DNA of 29,477 nucleotides from Chara braunii (GCA_003427395.1 BFEA01000181.1:1162789-1192265), one strand, 5' to 3'; shown: positions 1 to 9,910, counted from the first letter of the stretch. Notes: a model not told the origin generated them from the letters alone. A program made the numbers and translations.

Positions 1-38
<38 letters not shown>

Positions 39-62
39 TATGTGTGTGTGTGTATGTGTGTG
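1..62. repeat. (TG)n microsatellite
   Basis: A nearly pure TG dinucleotide tract runs from the window edge, with a few interruptions (TGAATGTATG), and grades into TG-rich DNA. It resembles the TG tracts that end the 1.1-kb tandem repeats further along. Confidence 0.97.
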
Positions 63-198
63 CGTATGGGGGTGGGTTGTGTACGTAATACGGCTATCCC
101 ATATTAAATGGGAAACAAGACACAGCGCAACACAAAAAGCGGCCCATTCGATATTGATTAGCTAGCCATATTGTCTACCGTGTGGGCGGAACGCAGCC

Positions 199-236
199 CT
201 AAGGTAGCCAAAGCAATGGGTCTACGTGCGCGCAGA

Positions 237-274
<38 letters not shown>

Positions 275-325
275 TGACAAAATTGGAATATGTGCAGATT
301 GCGGCCACAATTGGAGGGGCGAGGG
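199..325 (+). repeat. GA-linked repeat module, copy 1 (with left flank)
   Basis: The module reads AAGGTAGCCAAAGCAAT, a short TACGTGCG-like spacer, a pure (GA)n tract (about 238-270), then TGAATGACAAAATTGGAATA and a GC-richer tail. The same left flank, GA tract and right flank recur in the same order near 1,015-1,165. The right flank alone recurs at three other GA tracts. The non-microsatellite flanks are therefore part of the repeated unit. Confidence 0.8.
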
Positions 326-356
326 CTAGGGGAAAAAAAAAATAAATTAAAGAAAA

Positions 357-460
357 GAGAGAGAGAGGGGGAAAGAGAGGGAGAGAGAGAGAGAGAGAGA
401 GATTGAATGACTAAATTGGAGTATGGGTCAGATTGCAGCTGCGATTGAGGTGAGGGCTAC
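357..460 (+). repeat. GA-linked repeat module, copy 2
   Basis: A (GA)n tract with GGG interruptions is followed at 403 by TGAATGACTAAATTGGAGTA and GGGTCAGATTG. The downstream GCGATTG and GAGGGCT also resemble the tail of copy 1. No left flank is visible. Confidence 0.75.
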
Positions 461-471
461 CAACGAAAAAG

Positions 472-472
<1 letters not shown>

Positions 473-502
<30 letters not shown>

Positions 503-548
503 GTTGAATGACAAAATTTGAATATGGGTCATATTACGGACGCGATCT
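473..548 (+). repeat. GA-linked repeat module, copy 3
   Basis: A GAAA/GA tract is followed at about 505 by TGAATGACAAAATTTGAATA, GGGTCATATT and CGCGATCT. This is the same right-flank consensus as the other copies. Confidence 0.75.
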
Positions 549-703
549 ATTTCGCAGTTGAAATGATATTTTAAAATTTATTTAATATTTTTATACGAAA
601 GATGACAACTAACTCTACGAGCAGTCCAATTTTCAGCATTTGCCATAAATTATTTTGAGTGTGAAAAATCACTGAAGTTTGAGTTTTTATTCCTTGACTC
701 AAA

Positions 704-768
704 CAGAGAGAGAGAGAGAGAGAGAGGTTGAATGACAAAATTGGAATATGGGTCAGATTGTTGCCGCT
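704..768 (+). repeat. GA-linked repeat module, copy 4
   Basis: A (GA)n tract at 704-726 is followed by GTTGAATGACAAAATTGGAA and TATGGGTCAGATTG. It sits directly upstream of the 771-932 direct repeat. Confidence 0.8.
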
Positions 769-770
769 TC

Positions 771-932
771 GCTTAGGGTCATTTATAGTTAGGTCTTTGC
801 TAAGTACCTGGAAGTTGACTTTTAAAAAAAATTCATTTCGTATGGTTTTCACTTAGAGCCATTAACTTTTGAAAAATGTTTGATGACTTTCACTTAGAGC
901 CTTTTAAACAAGTTAATGGAAATGGTGCATTA
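771..932 (+). repeat. Direct repeat bracketing the AT-rich island, left copy
   Basis: From CTTAGGGTCATTTATAGTTAGG through ACTTTCACTTAGAGCC to GGAAATGGTGCATT, this block aligns with 9,352-9,511 in the same orientation with only scattered substitutions and small indels. The motif CTTAGRGCC recurs inside each copy. The two copies bracket the Helitron-bearing AT-rich island. Confidence 0.85.
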
Positions 933-1014
933 AAATCGTTATTTCTTATGGGTTTTACTTATGGCTTTTATCATAGTTTCATATGACATTTGTGTAGATG
1001 AAAGAGTTATTTTA

Positions 1015-1090
1015 TAAGGTAGTCAAAGCAATTAGTTGTAGATACGTTTGTTTCTGCGCATCATCTTGCACGCGTGCAAGAGAGAGAGAA

Positions 1091-1128
<38 letters not shown>

Positions 1129-1170
1129 TGGATGACAAAATTGGAATATGGGTCATATTGCGTTCATGAT
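1015..1170 (+). repeat. GA-linked repeat module, copy 5 (with left flank)
   Basis: The left flank AAGGTAGTCAAAGCAATT differs from copy 1 by a few bases. It is followed by TACG-containing spacer, a (GA)n tract (about 1,078-1,126), then GATGACAAAATTGGAATATG and GGTCATATTGCG. It is one of only two copies with both flanks. Short reading frames across the GA tract on either strand are low-complexity artefacts. Confidence 0.8.
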
Positions 1171-1805
1171 AGTTGGAACACTTTTTCCTTTGCCCACATA
1201 TGGATGAGTGGCAAAAATGAAAACGATTTTTTTTCTGCGAATCCTTTTGAGCACAAGAAATTGTCAAAGTTATTTTTGCAAATTGTGAGATTGGACCTGT
1301 TGGTACCCGTTTTGTGTAGGGGCGTAGCGGAAAAGCAACGTTCACGGTTGTTTACACCAGACCGTAGTTGTAGGTCATTTATGTACATAAATTGAAATTC
1401 AGAGGTTTTAGCCTATCAAAGGACATTTTTTATAGCAAAGTTATAGACTGGCAGAAATCAGTGGTGCAGAATTAATCATCAAAGTTTTTTTTTTTAATGT
1501 AAAATTAGTCATCCTACGTATATAAATAGGAAATGAGGTACATATTGAAGGTGCAGGATAACAAATGAGGAGGATGACATTGCTGTAGCGGAGTAAAGAC
1601 AACCAAGTGGGTAAGTAGCAGCAGCAAAGTGCTGGAAGGGAGAAGGATGAACACATGAGAAAGACAGAAGGACAAATCGAAACATTAAAGCTAAGTGTAA
1701 CACTTGTATCAATAAAACTAGCAAAGGATTCGAAAGTCACTGCAACAAAAATGTACAAGGTTTTCATCTATTTGTATTTGCTAAAAAAAGAATTCCCTGT
1801 CTTTA

Positions 1806-1854
<49 letters not shown>

Positions 1855-2206
1855 CACATACATATGTACACCTACATGCACACACAGACATACATATTAA
1901 AACCATGAAATTATTACTCGTTTGTTATAGTTGGTTTTAATAAATGTTTAAATTGTTCTGCCTTTGAGATGTAGCTATTATGATGAAGTTACTTTTTCCT
2001 TGTTTTTGTTGTTGTTGTTGTTGTTGTGTGTGCTTGTGGTAGTGGTATTAATGGTGGTTGTGGAGTTTCTTGTGAAGGTGCCAGATATATGGAATGTGAT
2101 GTGTTACTTGCTATTACTAATGACGGTGTTAGATTATTGTATTTTGTATTAAATGTTGATATTTCTTTGTTAAAAACATCATTTTAATTGTGACTTGTTG
2201 TTCTTT
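1171..2206. other. Non-coding stretch with (CA)n and (TTG)n microsatellites
   Basis: No convincing gene is visible. The stretch holds a pure (CA)n tract at 1,811-1,850 and a (TTG)n run at about 2,005-2,028. AT content rises from about 1,900 onward as the AT-rich island begins. Short open frames here either cross microsatellites or show no family signature. Confidence 0.6.
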
Positions 2207-2557
2207 TTAAATATAAAAAAGTTTTAATCGGTGGCGGTTGATGGTTTTTTTAACGTCCCAGATTGTTGCTTTTCTTAGGTATTTTAATATCATTTTCCTA
2301 GCATAGTGAATGTTGTTTGTTAATACATCTATTATGTTATCGAGTGTTGATGTGTTGAATAAATCTTTGTCTGCTAAATAGACATCAAAAATATTATCTC
2401 CGTGTGTTGTTGTTCGTTTTCCTGTGTACAGAACAATGCCTTCTTGTCCAATAGATAGATCGGTCTTTGATCTTGTCGCATGTATGTCTATCATCCAGTC
2501 TCCGGAACTGTAGTGAGCGTTGTTTCTGAAATATCTCGAACTTGTTATATGTCTTTG
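2207..2557 (-). CDS. Unrecognised ORF at the 3' side of the Helitron
   Basis: I do not recognise this protein. A minus-strand frame stays open for about 117 codons. The first Met is at 2,494, but the in-frame sequence upstream of it (SSRYFRNNAHYSSGDW) looks like coding, so the true start or a splice site may lie above 2,557. Residues are mixed and balanced rather than low-complexity (for example TLDNIIDVLTNNIHYARK), unusual for random AT-rich DNA. No membrane segment or metal-binding motif stands out. It lies on the same strand as, and about 0.7 kb downstream of, the Ulp1 domain, with the same AT-rich codon use, so it may be the end of the same polyprotein or a separate passenger ORF. Decay upstream means it may be a gene fragment. 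Confidence 0.4.
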   Translation of the reverse strand, partial: QRHITSSRYFRNNAHYSSGDWMIDIHATRSKTDLSIGQEGIVLYTGKRTTTHGDNIFDVYLADKDLFNTSTLDNIIDVLTNNIHYARKMILKYLRKATIWDVKKTINRHRLKLFYI

Positions 2558-2990
2558 TCAATTTGATCGCGTTTCCTCTTCAGTGTTTCGGACCTGTAAA
2601 ATAAAGAATACATATAATGAATATGAGTATGAAATTATAAACATGATATTTGTATTTGTTATATGTGTGTAAAATTATAAATATGTTTTTTTATTGGTAA
2701 TTTATTTTTGGGTTCTGTTATTTTATTATTTTTTGTAAGGTAATTGACGTTTGAATTTGTATTTCACATAAATATGTTTTTTGTACAAATCAAACAGACA
2801 AAAGACAATAAAAAATATTTAGTTTTTTTTTAATATTTTTTTATGTGTACGTGTTTGTTGAAACTATTTGTGCAAAGTTGAAAGTATAGAGGTATGTTTT
2901 TTATTAGTGGTTAGAAAGCTTACCGAAGTAAAAATTTGTAGCAAGAATTTGTACGTAGTCAAATGGACAATAGTGAAAGCGTCTCAAAGG

Positions 2991-2995
<5 letters not shown>

Positions 2996-3041
<46 letters not shown>
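2996..3041. repeat. (TA)n microsatellite
   Basis: A pure TA dinucleotide tract of about 46 bp, followed by a short (TTA)n run at about 3,045-3,060. Confidence 0.97.
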
Positions 3042-3044
<3 letters not shown>

Positions 3045-3289
3045 TTATTATTATTATTATTTTTTTGATAAGTTTTGTAAAATAAATATTATTAAAATAT
3101 TTTATGTTATTCGAAGTGCATTGGTTTGTTGTTTTATTATAGTTATGATTTTCATAAATAATTTGCAAATATATTTTTGTGGTGTATATTGTTTATGTGG
3201 GTGAGGATATATTTCTTGTATTGGTTTGTTTATAGTTCGTTATGTAAGAAAGAGCTATAATATATCATATTTTTTTCAGTGAAATCATA

Positions 3290-3815
3290 ACCATGATGTT
3301 GTGGATTTGGAAGTAACAAATATCGTATAATTAGTAATATAAACAGTCCACAATCAAATTGATTATATTGAACAGGTCCGTCAATATAAAGTGATTTTGT
3401 GTTGCTTATATTTTTTTGAGTAAAAACTCATCTTTGTATTTTTTTTAAATATTGTTTATTTGTTTTTTTTTACTATCATAATAGGCTATGAATGGCTGAA
3501 GTAAATTAATGTATCCCAATGTTAAATGATTTCCATTGATATGACACGGGAAAAAAAAATGATGGAAGGTGGATAAAATTTTATTTTTCATTCTAATTGC
3601 AAGGTACTGTTGTGTCTTTGTAAAGTCACTTGGTTGTATACAATATGTGTAGAAAAAATTCTCTGTTGTAAGCACTAATTTATAGTTTTGCATTATTAAA
3701 TTTATGTATTCATTTATAATATCGCTATCTAACTATGCAGTTGTGTGAAATAAGTAGTTTTTGCATATACATATTTTTTCATCGTTTATAATATTTTTAA
3801 ATTGTGCGTAATCAT
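3290..3815 (-). pseudogene. Ulp1/C48-type cysteine protease domain
   Basis: The order of motifs matches the C48 (SUMO-protease) fold. LDSDIINEYINLI corresponds to the usual W-L-x-D-x-x-I-N entry, with the Trp codon replaced by TAG just before it. FFPCHINGNHLTLGYI carries the catalytic His at codon 3,528-3,526. AYYDS carries the Asp at 3,477-3,475. QYNQFDCGLF carries the oxyanion Gln and nucleophile Cys, the latter at 3,352-3,350. All four catalytic positions are kept. The usual HW after the catalytic His is HL here. A frameshift separates the Asp and Cys segments. C48 domains are known in several transposon groups. Here it follows the helicase on the same strand with matching AT-rich codons, so it is probably the C-terminal domain or a co-encoded ORF of the Helitron. 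Confidence 0.8.
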
Positions 3816-4089
3816 ATGAATTTTGTTGATTATTTATGTTTGTAATATTTTTTTTTTTAGAGTTTTTTTTGTATTACTTGTGGTTTGTAATGGAGATGTG
3901 TTGTTATAGTCATTGTTAGTTGTTAAATCTGAAGTATATGTTTGATGTTTGTGTACTGTTTCATCAAACATTTGAATTATATCTTGTCTTTCTAATGATT
4001 TGGTTGCGAGTTCATGTAATTTTTTATCTTCTTCAATGATTGATGTGTCAGGTTTAAAAACAATGATAAATTATAAGTGAATGGTTTTA

Positions 4090-5890
4090 ATATTGCTAAT
4101 GTTTTTTTGTTAACGACTCTAAAAACTAAAACATATTCTTGTTGTGGTACATTATGTTTTTTATTTTTCTTAGTTGATTTGTAAAACCAATCAGCAATTA
4201 CTAAGGATGTTAGTGTTTCTCCTTGTACTTTATAAGATATTGTGGCAACTGCACATACGAATGAGAATTGTGACGGAACCAGCTAGCTCCGAGTTCGAGT
4301 GGCATTTCACCACTAACCACAGCTCATCCGCCGATTTAAGGTACATGTTCTAGGTTGATTGTTCAAATATCCAAGTAAAAAAATTAGAGATTGTTATTTA
4401 GATTTTGGTATTAAAACTGGATAAATATTCTTAGGTAAATTTATATTTTTTATAGGTAGTTTTTCGAATAGTTGTTGTGGAGGAAGTTGAACAAATGCTA
4501 TATCAGGTTGTTGATTTGGTACTATAACTATTGTATTTGATGCAATATCATTGACATGCGTAAATTTAGTTGATTCATTCAATTGTACTTAGTGTAAATA
4601 TGCAAAAGTTTCATTTGCTATGCCTCTTTTTGAATCGATATTTTGTGTAAACATTATTGGCATGCCTGATATTAAATCAATATATAGTGGATATCGATTT
4701 AGTTTGTTATCTAGAAGTGACATTGTATGGTTTATATTGTCGTTGGTTTGGTATTCGAGAGTTTTTTCAAAATTGGCTAAGATTCGGATTGGATAATAGT
4801 TTTTTGGAAGGTTTTGACTTACGTGTTGTTTGTATGTACGAATGGGTGCAGTACGTGTATCATTATCTGGAGTGACATATGTTGGAGTTGTTGTTATTAT
4901 TTCATTGTTATTTATATATATGCCTTGTAAAACGTTATGTATGTTTTATTGTTTTTTCAACCGTTTTTATGTAACCCATTCTTTGTTTGAAGTAGTTAAA
5001 AGAAGTCGTGTATTAATGATATTTATAAATTCGTTTGTCCATAATCCTTTTCTAACATTATTGCATTCTTTTCCTCATTCGGAATCTGTTTTAAATCGAA
5101 TGTTTTCATTCAATATTACTATTGTTTTAAATAATAACCACAAGTCATAAGCTACAATATTATATGGTTTGGCTGCTAATTTCAGAGATGGTTTTTTATA
5201 TAATGGAATTCCTTTGACAGGTGGCATTTGAAAATGATCTCCTGAACAAAGCATATTCAAACCACCAAATAACAAATCAATTTGTCGCACTTTTCTAAAT
5301 GTGTAATCTATTTGTACAAACATTTCTTTGTCTAGCAAACTGACTTCATCTATAAGTAATAATGTTGGGTCTGTGTTGAATCCTGGTACGGTTGTTTGAT
5401 TGTTTGCATTTGATTTTTCAAGATTGTGCACGCCGATCCAACTATGTAAAGTTTGTCATTTAATTCATACTGCTGTTTTTCTTGTGAGAGCTGTTTTAAC
5501 AATTATTTTTTCTTTTTTTCAATGTGTTACAAAATGTTTCTATTGCATTTGCGACATGTGATTTTCCAGTTTCGCCTTCTCCAGTGAGATACATTAATCG
5601 TTGTTATTTTTGAATTTATGTTTTATTTTTTCTAATGATATTTTTTCTTTTATTTCTGAATCAATGCCAAGTTAGAAAAAATAATTTTGCGACTAATGCA
5701 AATGCTATATAATGTTGTTTTGTTAGTTGAAATTTTTGTAATATGTCGGAGATTGATATGTAATCTTTCATGTATTTATTTGTCTCTGTATATTTTTCAT
5801 GATTTTTTGAATGTTTCATTTGTTTTGGTTCAATAACATTTTCAAGAAGTGTTATTTTTGTTTCTTTTATATTTTTTTCAATATTCAATA
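4090..5890 (-). pseudogene. Helitron Pif1-type helicase domain
   Basis: The domain starts with LTKQHYIAFALVAKLFF near 5,720. Walker A, GEGETGKS, lies at 5,582-5,559. Walker B, LLLIDEVSLL, is near 5,360-5,335, and SGDHFQMPPVKG follows near 5,245. A 2B-type segment, DLISGMPIMFTQNIDSKRG, is near 4,640-4,690. A late motif, TISYKVQGETL (the T-x-x-x-x-Q-G-x-T of SF1B helicases), is near 4,245-4,205. All core ATPase motifs are recognisable, but the frame is broken repeatedly and a GC-richer insert appears at about 4,272-4,350. The Walker A second position (GEGETGKS) differs from the usual GGAGTGKS but still fits GxxxxGKS. In an intact element this ATPase would drive strand displacement during rolling-circle transposition. 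Confidence 0.9.
4272..4350. other. GC-richer insert inside the helicase region
   Basis: Between helicase coding that ends near LPKNIYPVLIPKSK and coding that resumes at QFSFVCAVATISY lies a short block of much higher GC content than its surroundings. It contains an AGTGG/CCACT stem-loop and GAGTTCGAGTGG, which loosely resembles a Pol III B box. It may be a small SINE-like or tRNA-derived insertion. No target-site duplication could be fixed. Confidence 0.35.
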
Positions 5891-5989
5891 TGTAAAAAAT
5901 TATTTTCGTTTATATTTATTAGAGAATTCGATTTAAGCCAATTTTTTATGAATGTAATTCATTTTAGGTGCTTTTAAATTACTTATTTA

Positions 5990-6840
5990 ATTTTAAGTAA
6001 AATTGACAGTATTTTTATGTTTAGTTATTGTTAGTGTGACAGTTTGATGCATAATATTTGCTTCTTTTAATGCTTTATTTAATTCATCATCTGGTATAAT
6101 TGTTTTTATTGTTGGACATATTAATGGATTGTTTAAATCATTGGTTGTGTATAATGTTTCAAAATGGTTAAAAAAATCTTTGTTGTTTGTATTATGAAAT
6201 ATATTATATTCTTTATCTTTTGTTGCATTATCTATTAGTTAATCAGAATCGCTATCGTTTGAATTGTTGTCGCTATTAGTATGTTCATCGTTTTCAGTTT
6301 TATTTTTTTGTAATAAGCAATCGATTCGTACTTCTAAAGCTTTTGTTCTGGCGATACGAAAATCTTGCATGTTATTGTATATTTGTAATATAAAAGAGGA
6401 CATTTGTGTTTTGAAATTTTCAAATTCTGAAAACCATGTTTGATCGAATTTTATTAAATCTTCTATTTTTCTGAATGGTTTAAGAAGAAGTAAGTTGCTT
6501 GCCCATGTTTATTTTTTGCATCTTCAGATATACATTTTTGAAAATCTGATATTCTAGTATCATGTAGTATTATTGAAATATATGGATATTTATATTGTCT
6601 TATACATTTATTTTTATATTTTGAGTGTTCTTTTAAAAACAAACGTTCTTTTGGTGTGGTCGATGTTCGGTTGGAACGAAAATGTAGCATTGAGAATTCG
6701 TATAAAGAAAAAATTGATAATTTTTGTAGTCTATAGATATAATCATCTAGTGGACGATTTACAATATACGTGTTTTGTTCCTTTTCAATCGTACAAATTA
6801 TTTCTGTTTCTTTCAATAATTATTTTAAAATTTGTTTAAT
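5990..6840 (-). pseudogene. Helitron Rep-helicase linker
   Basis: The open segment 6,816-6,463 contains VNRPLDDYIYRLQKL followed by SIFSLYEFSM, a pattern seen in Helitron proteins between the Rep and helicase domains. After a frame break the sequence continues with a charged, Asn/Asp/Ser-rich tail (TENEHTNSDNNSNDSDSD near 6,245-6,300) and DDELNKALKEANIM. It is interrupted by several stops. Confidence 0.65.
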
Positions 6841-7199
6841 AGGTAGTTTTTTAAACGAATGACTTTTATATACACAACTTTGTCGTAAAATATAAAATGC
6901 AAAAAGCGGTGTAGCAATTTCTTGTTTTTTTGTTAATGTGTAACCTTGTAATGAAATCCGTTTTCGTGTTTTTGTTTCGTTTGCAACTTGTTCGTTTTTT
7001 TCTTGTTCATTTTCTCGTTGTATCCGAGCATCAAATGCAGCAAGAGCGAAAGTTGTATTTCTGTCAACTTGATGTTGATCTTTTGTTGTATAACTAGTTA
7101 TGTAGAAAACTTTTTCGACATTTTCTTGTCTCTCTATTAAAATTTGTATATCATGATTTGCTTTGAATGTAGATAATACAATATCATTAAAGACATTTA

Positions 7200-7740
7200 T
7201 ATATTTATGTCCGAATGGGCGATATATTTATATTCCATCGTTTTTTATTGTCGTTTTTTCTGTACGTATATGAGGGTATAAATATCGACAAGTTTTTGAG
7301 TGTTCAGTGGTACGTGATTTTTTGAAACATGAAGGAGCGTGTGCCCAATGATGAGATTGAGTTAGAAGAATTAATGCTATTTTATTATGTTTTAGGTTTT
7401 TTTCATTAGTTCTTAGCTGTTGTAAACTGTTTGGCATATTCAATAGATATTGATAAAGTTCATGTTAAAAAATTGGATCATTTATAGGGTGGATATAAAA
7501 AACTTTTATTGAAACTTTTTCTTGATATATGGTAGGAGTTCTATGTTTCGATGTTTGGAGCAATTCTAAACGTGCTATGTATTGTGCACCTTTTTCTTGA
7601 TTACAATATTTCCGCTTTCGTATTGTTGGTTCTGTTGAAGTATAGTTTTTTTGACTTTTTCGAAAAGGCGTTTTAAGTGTAAGTATTGACATATGGATTG
7701 TTTGAAAACTTGCTACATTATTACATTGAGGACAAGGTAC
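7200..7740 (-). pseudogene. Helitron Rep His/Cys-rich segment
   Basis: Downstream of the HUH motif come CPQCNN near 7,720 and then a HHWAHAPSCFKKS segment with CRYLYPH near 7,290-7,350. This matches the spacing of the His/Cys cluster that follows the HUH motif in Helitron Rep proteins (a H-H-C...C-R-x-x-x-P pattern). Two open pieces (7,692-7,465 and 7,443-7,228) are separated by stops. The role is presumed to be nucleic-acid binding, from the family rather than from this sequence. Confidence 0.7.
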
Positions 7741-7784
7741 AATATTTATATCAATTGGTAAATTTGTTTTAACTATATTGTCTG

Positions 7785-7985
7785 TATAGTTAAGTATTTG
7801 TGTTCATGCATTTTCGTCTTCTATATATTTTTCATATTCTATAGTTGTTGTTGGTGCATTTTTTACCCAAAGAAGACAATGTAAATGTAATATACCACAT
7901 CCTTGTGTTTCGACCATTTTGTAGTAAGCATCAATATATCCAAATAACCCAGGTTTTATGGTTGGTGTTGTGTCGTATTATCATA
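7785..7985 (-). pseudogene. Helitron Rep HUH nuclease motif
   Basis: The minus-strand frame reads KPGLFGYIDAYY, then VETQGCGILHLHCLLW. This is the HUH signature with two metal-ligand histidines (HLH) at codons 7,887-7,885 and 7,881-7,879. In HUH endonucleases these histidines coordinate the divalent cation used with a catalytic tyrosine. The frame ends in a TGA just past EDENA near 7,805. The motif itself is intact, so damage to this copy lies elsewhere. Confidence 0.9.
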
Positions 7986-8111
7986 TCCTACGATATGTTT
8001 AAAAAGTATTGTTATCAATCTATCAAACAATCGTGCAAAAGCTACATTATCTTTATATCCTGCTTGTTTTATTTCTGATATAGGTGTATATTGTTTTTTT
8101 TGTAATTTATT

Positions 8112-9115
8112 TTAAAAATTGTTTATTTTTGTTAGTTTTGTATATGAGGCTATTATGTAAGTGGTTTCTGTGTTAAAAGTCAATGTTAGGAATATTGTAG
8201 GTTGACCAAATCTATCCCATGTTGCAAAAGTTTCTTCACGATGGATTCGTCGTTCTACATTGCTGCCCCAAACATAAGATGAAGCATATTCAACATGGTG
8301 CAATAATTTTTGTGCAGCGTCATTGACTGGGAGGGGGTCATGACCACATAATCTTCGTTGTTTGTTTTCTAAAGTTATTTCTAAATCTTTACCAGATATA
8401 TTTGCTATAGGTTGTTGTATTTGTGGGTTGGTTGTCCATGCGATGCGAGACATGGTATAACCACGTTCAATAGTCTGTTTATCAAACATAACTGAAGTGA
8501 AGTATGAATCTTTTGCAAATTTATGATGACTTAAAAGAGAATATTATTTTATGCATTCAGATTTTGACACTGGAATACGTTTATCAGATTCTCCTATGTG
8601 TCCACGGATATATGGAAAAAGGTGAGGGAACATTTTTGCTTAAATATCGGTATCGAATGTGTTACATAATTTAGTGGATGATTGAATAACATAAGTTTGA
8701 GATAAAATATTTGTCTTTCTTTACTGTTAATAATTTCTTTTGTTTTTATATTTATTGTTTAGGCGATTGTTTTTGTAAACAATTGTGTCTTTTTTATATA
8801 AATTTTTTCGTCTGTTGAACCTATTGTTTTTGCAATAGAATGTTTTTCGTTGTTCATTTTATCTACTAAATTTGTTTTATCTTTTGTGAGATTGTAAACT
8901 GTTGTGGATATGAATTCTCCGTTGTTTTTTTCTAAAGCATTGGTTTTATTTTCGTCTATTGGTATATGTTTATAATATTTATTTTTGAACTTATAAAATT
9001 GTAATAGTTGTCGAACAACATAATAACGAATTGAATGTTTTTTTCTAATTTGCGTAAGTTGTGGTTCTGTGAATGAACCTGTTAAAATGATTCTATAAAA
9101 ATTATCAGTATTAAA
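8112..9115 (-). pseudogene. Helitron Rep N-terminal region
   Basis: The frame begins around LTGSFTEPQLTQIRKKH and IRYYVVRQLLQFY, and continues to FPHLFPYIRGHIGES, all at positions expected for the Helitron-like N domain. An open segment from 8,489 to 8,112 carries MSRIAWTTNPQIQQP and the family hallmark GQPTIFLTLTFNTE, which precedes the HUH motif. Earlier parts are broken by stops (for example after SKSECIK near 8,545) and frame changes. The domain normally positions the catalytic core on element ends. A true start codon could not be fixed because the upstream sequence is degraded. Confidence 0.85.
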
Positions 9116-9230
9116 TCATGTCTCATGTTTCAAATCAGAGTAATATTTCATATCACAATTTCAGATGAATTTTGTATAGAAGAAGTATTCAAATTGTTAA
9201 AATGTTGTCATCTCATATGTTGTGTCAATA

Positions 9231-9511
9231 TATGTCTGGTGACTTTCACTTAGAGCCTTTTGTTTTTAGCTTATGATTTATTATTGAGCCATTGTTTGAA
9301 ATAGTATTTGTACGTAAGCCTTCACTTAGGGCCATTCGTAGTTAGGCCTCTGCTTAGGGTCATTTATAGTTAGGTTTTTGCATAATACCTAAAAGTTGAC
9401 TTTACAAAAAATGTCATTTCGTATGGCTTTCACTTAAAGCCATTGACTTTTGAAAAATGTGTGATGACTTTTACTTACAGCCTTTCAAATCAGTTTATGA
9501 AAATGGTGCAT
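9231..9511 (+). repeat. Direct repeat bracketing the AT-rich island, right copy
   Basis: The segment 9,352-9,511 aligns with 771-932 (same orientation). The preceding bases add further CTTAGRGCC-type units (GACTTTCACTTAGAGCC at about 9,241 and CTTCACTTAGGGCC at about 9,329), so this copy extends further left than its partner. Confidence 0.85.
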
Positions 9512-9551
9512 TTATATTAAATTAGGGTATTTCCAAAGTCACCATATAAGG

Positions 9552-9583
9552 TGATTCATTGATTGATTGATTGATTGATTGAT
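9552..9583. repeat. (GATT)n microsatellite
   Basis: About seven GATT units. On the other strand this is the AATC/ATCA unit that recurs at 11.65-11.98 and 15.58-15.87 kb. Confidence 0.9.
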
Positions 9584-9630
9584 GGGTAAATCGATGAAGG
9601 TCGTTAATTCAATTGGTTGACAATAAGGGC

Positions 9631-9910
9631 AGGATGAGGTCGTGGAAATATATGTGTATGCGATGTCATGTTTACAACTCCACAGAAAAGGACGACTATA
9701 CACAACTCGACAGTTGAAAGCCCAGTCTTAATTGTGGCAGACTATTTCGTCGGCCCGTGCGGCCTTTCAAAATTGTGACATGCGGCGAGGACAAGCTGCT
9801 TAATTTTTATGAAGGACCATCACTTTTCTCCCAGTCTTATGAATGCACCTGGAGGTGCATGTGGACTGAAACGTGAGGAAAATACGAGTAAAATCACTGC
9901 ACGTTCCACT
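9631..9910 (+). repeat. 280-bp interspersed direct repeat, copy 1
   Basis: The block begins AGGATGAGGTCGTGGAAATA and ends near ACGTGAGGAAAATACGAGTA with a CACTGCACGTTCCA tail. It matches 10,531-10,804 over its whole length, offset by about 900 bp. A frame open in copy 2 is closed here by a TGA near the middle, although the indel between copies is a multiple of three. Confidence 0.9.

Larger units (their letters stand above)
3290..9150 (-). pseudogene. Decayed Helitron Rep-helicase gene with C-terminal Ulp1 domain
   Basis: Reading down the minus strand, the domains appear in Helitron order. They are an N-terminal Helitron-like Rep region, a HUH nuclease motif, a His/Cys-rich stretch, a linker rich in DY and Y residues, a Pif1-type helicase, and finally a C48 (Ulp1) cysteine protease. 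Helitrons transpose by a rolling-circle-like mechanism. The HUH Rep nicks and joins single strands and the fused helicase unwinds. Many stops and frameshifts interrupt the coding frame, so this copy is not autonomous. The coding DNA is much more AT-rich than the rest of the window. I could not identify the TC and CTRR termini by eye. Domain identities are seen in sequence. Treating the Ulp1 part as belonging to the same element is inference from strand, spacing and composition. Confidence 0.88.

Noticed and set aside
4272-4350. tRNA gene
   Set aside because: A B-box-like string is present, but no acceptor stem, anticodon arm or A box could be fitted.
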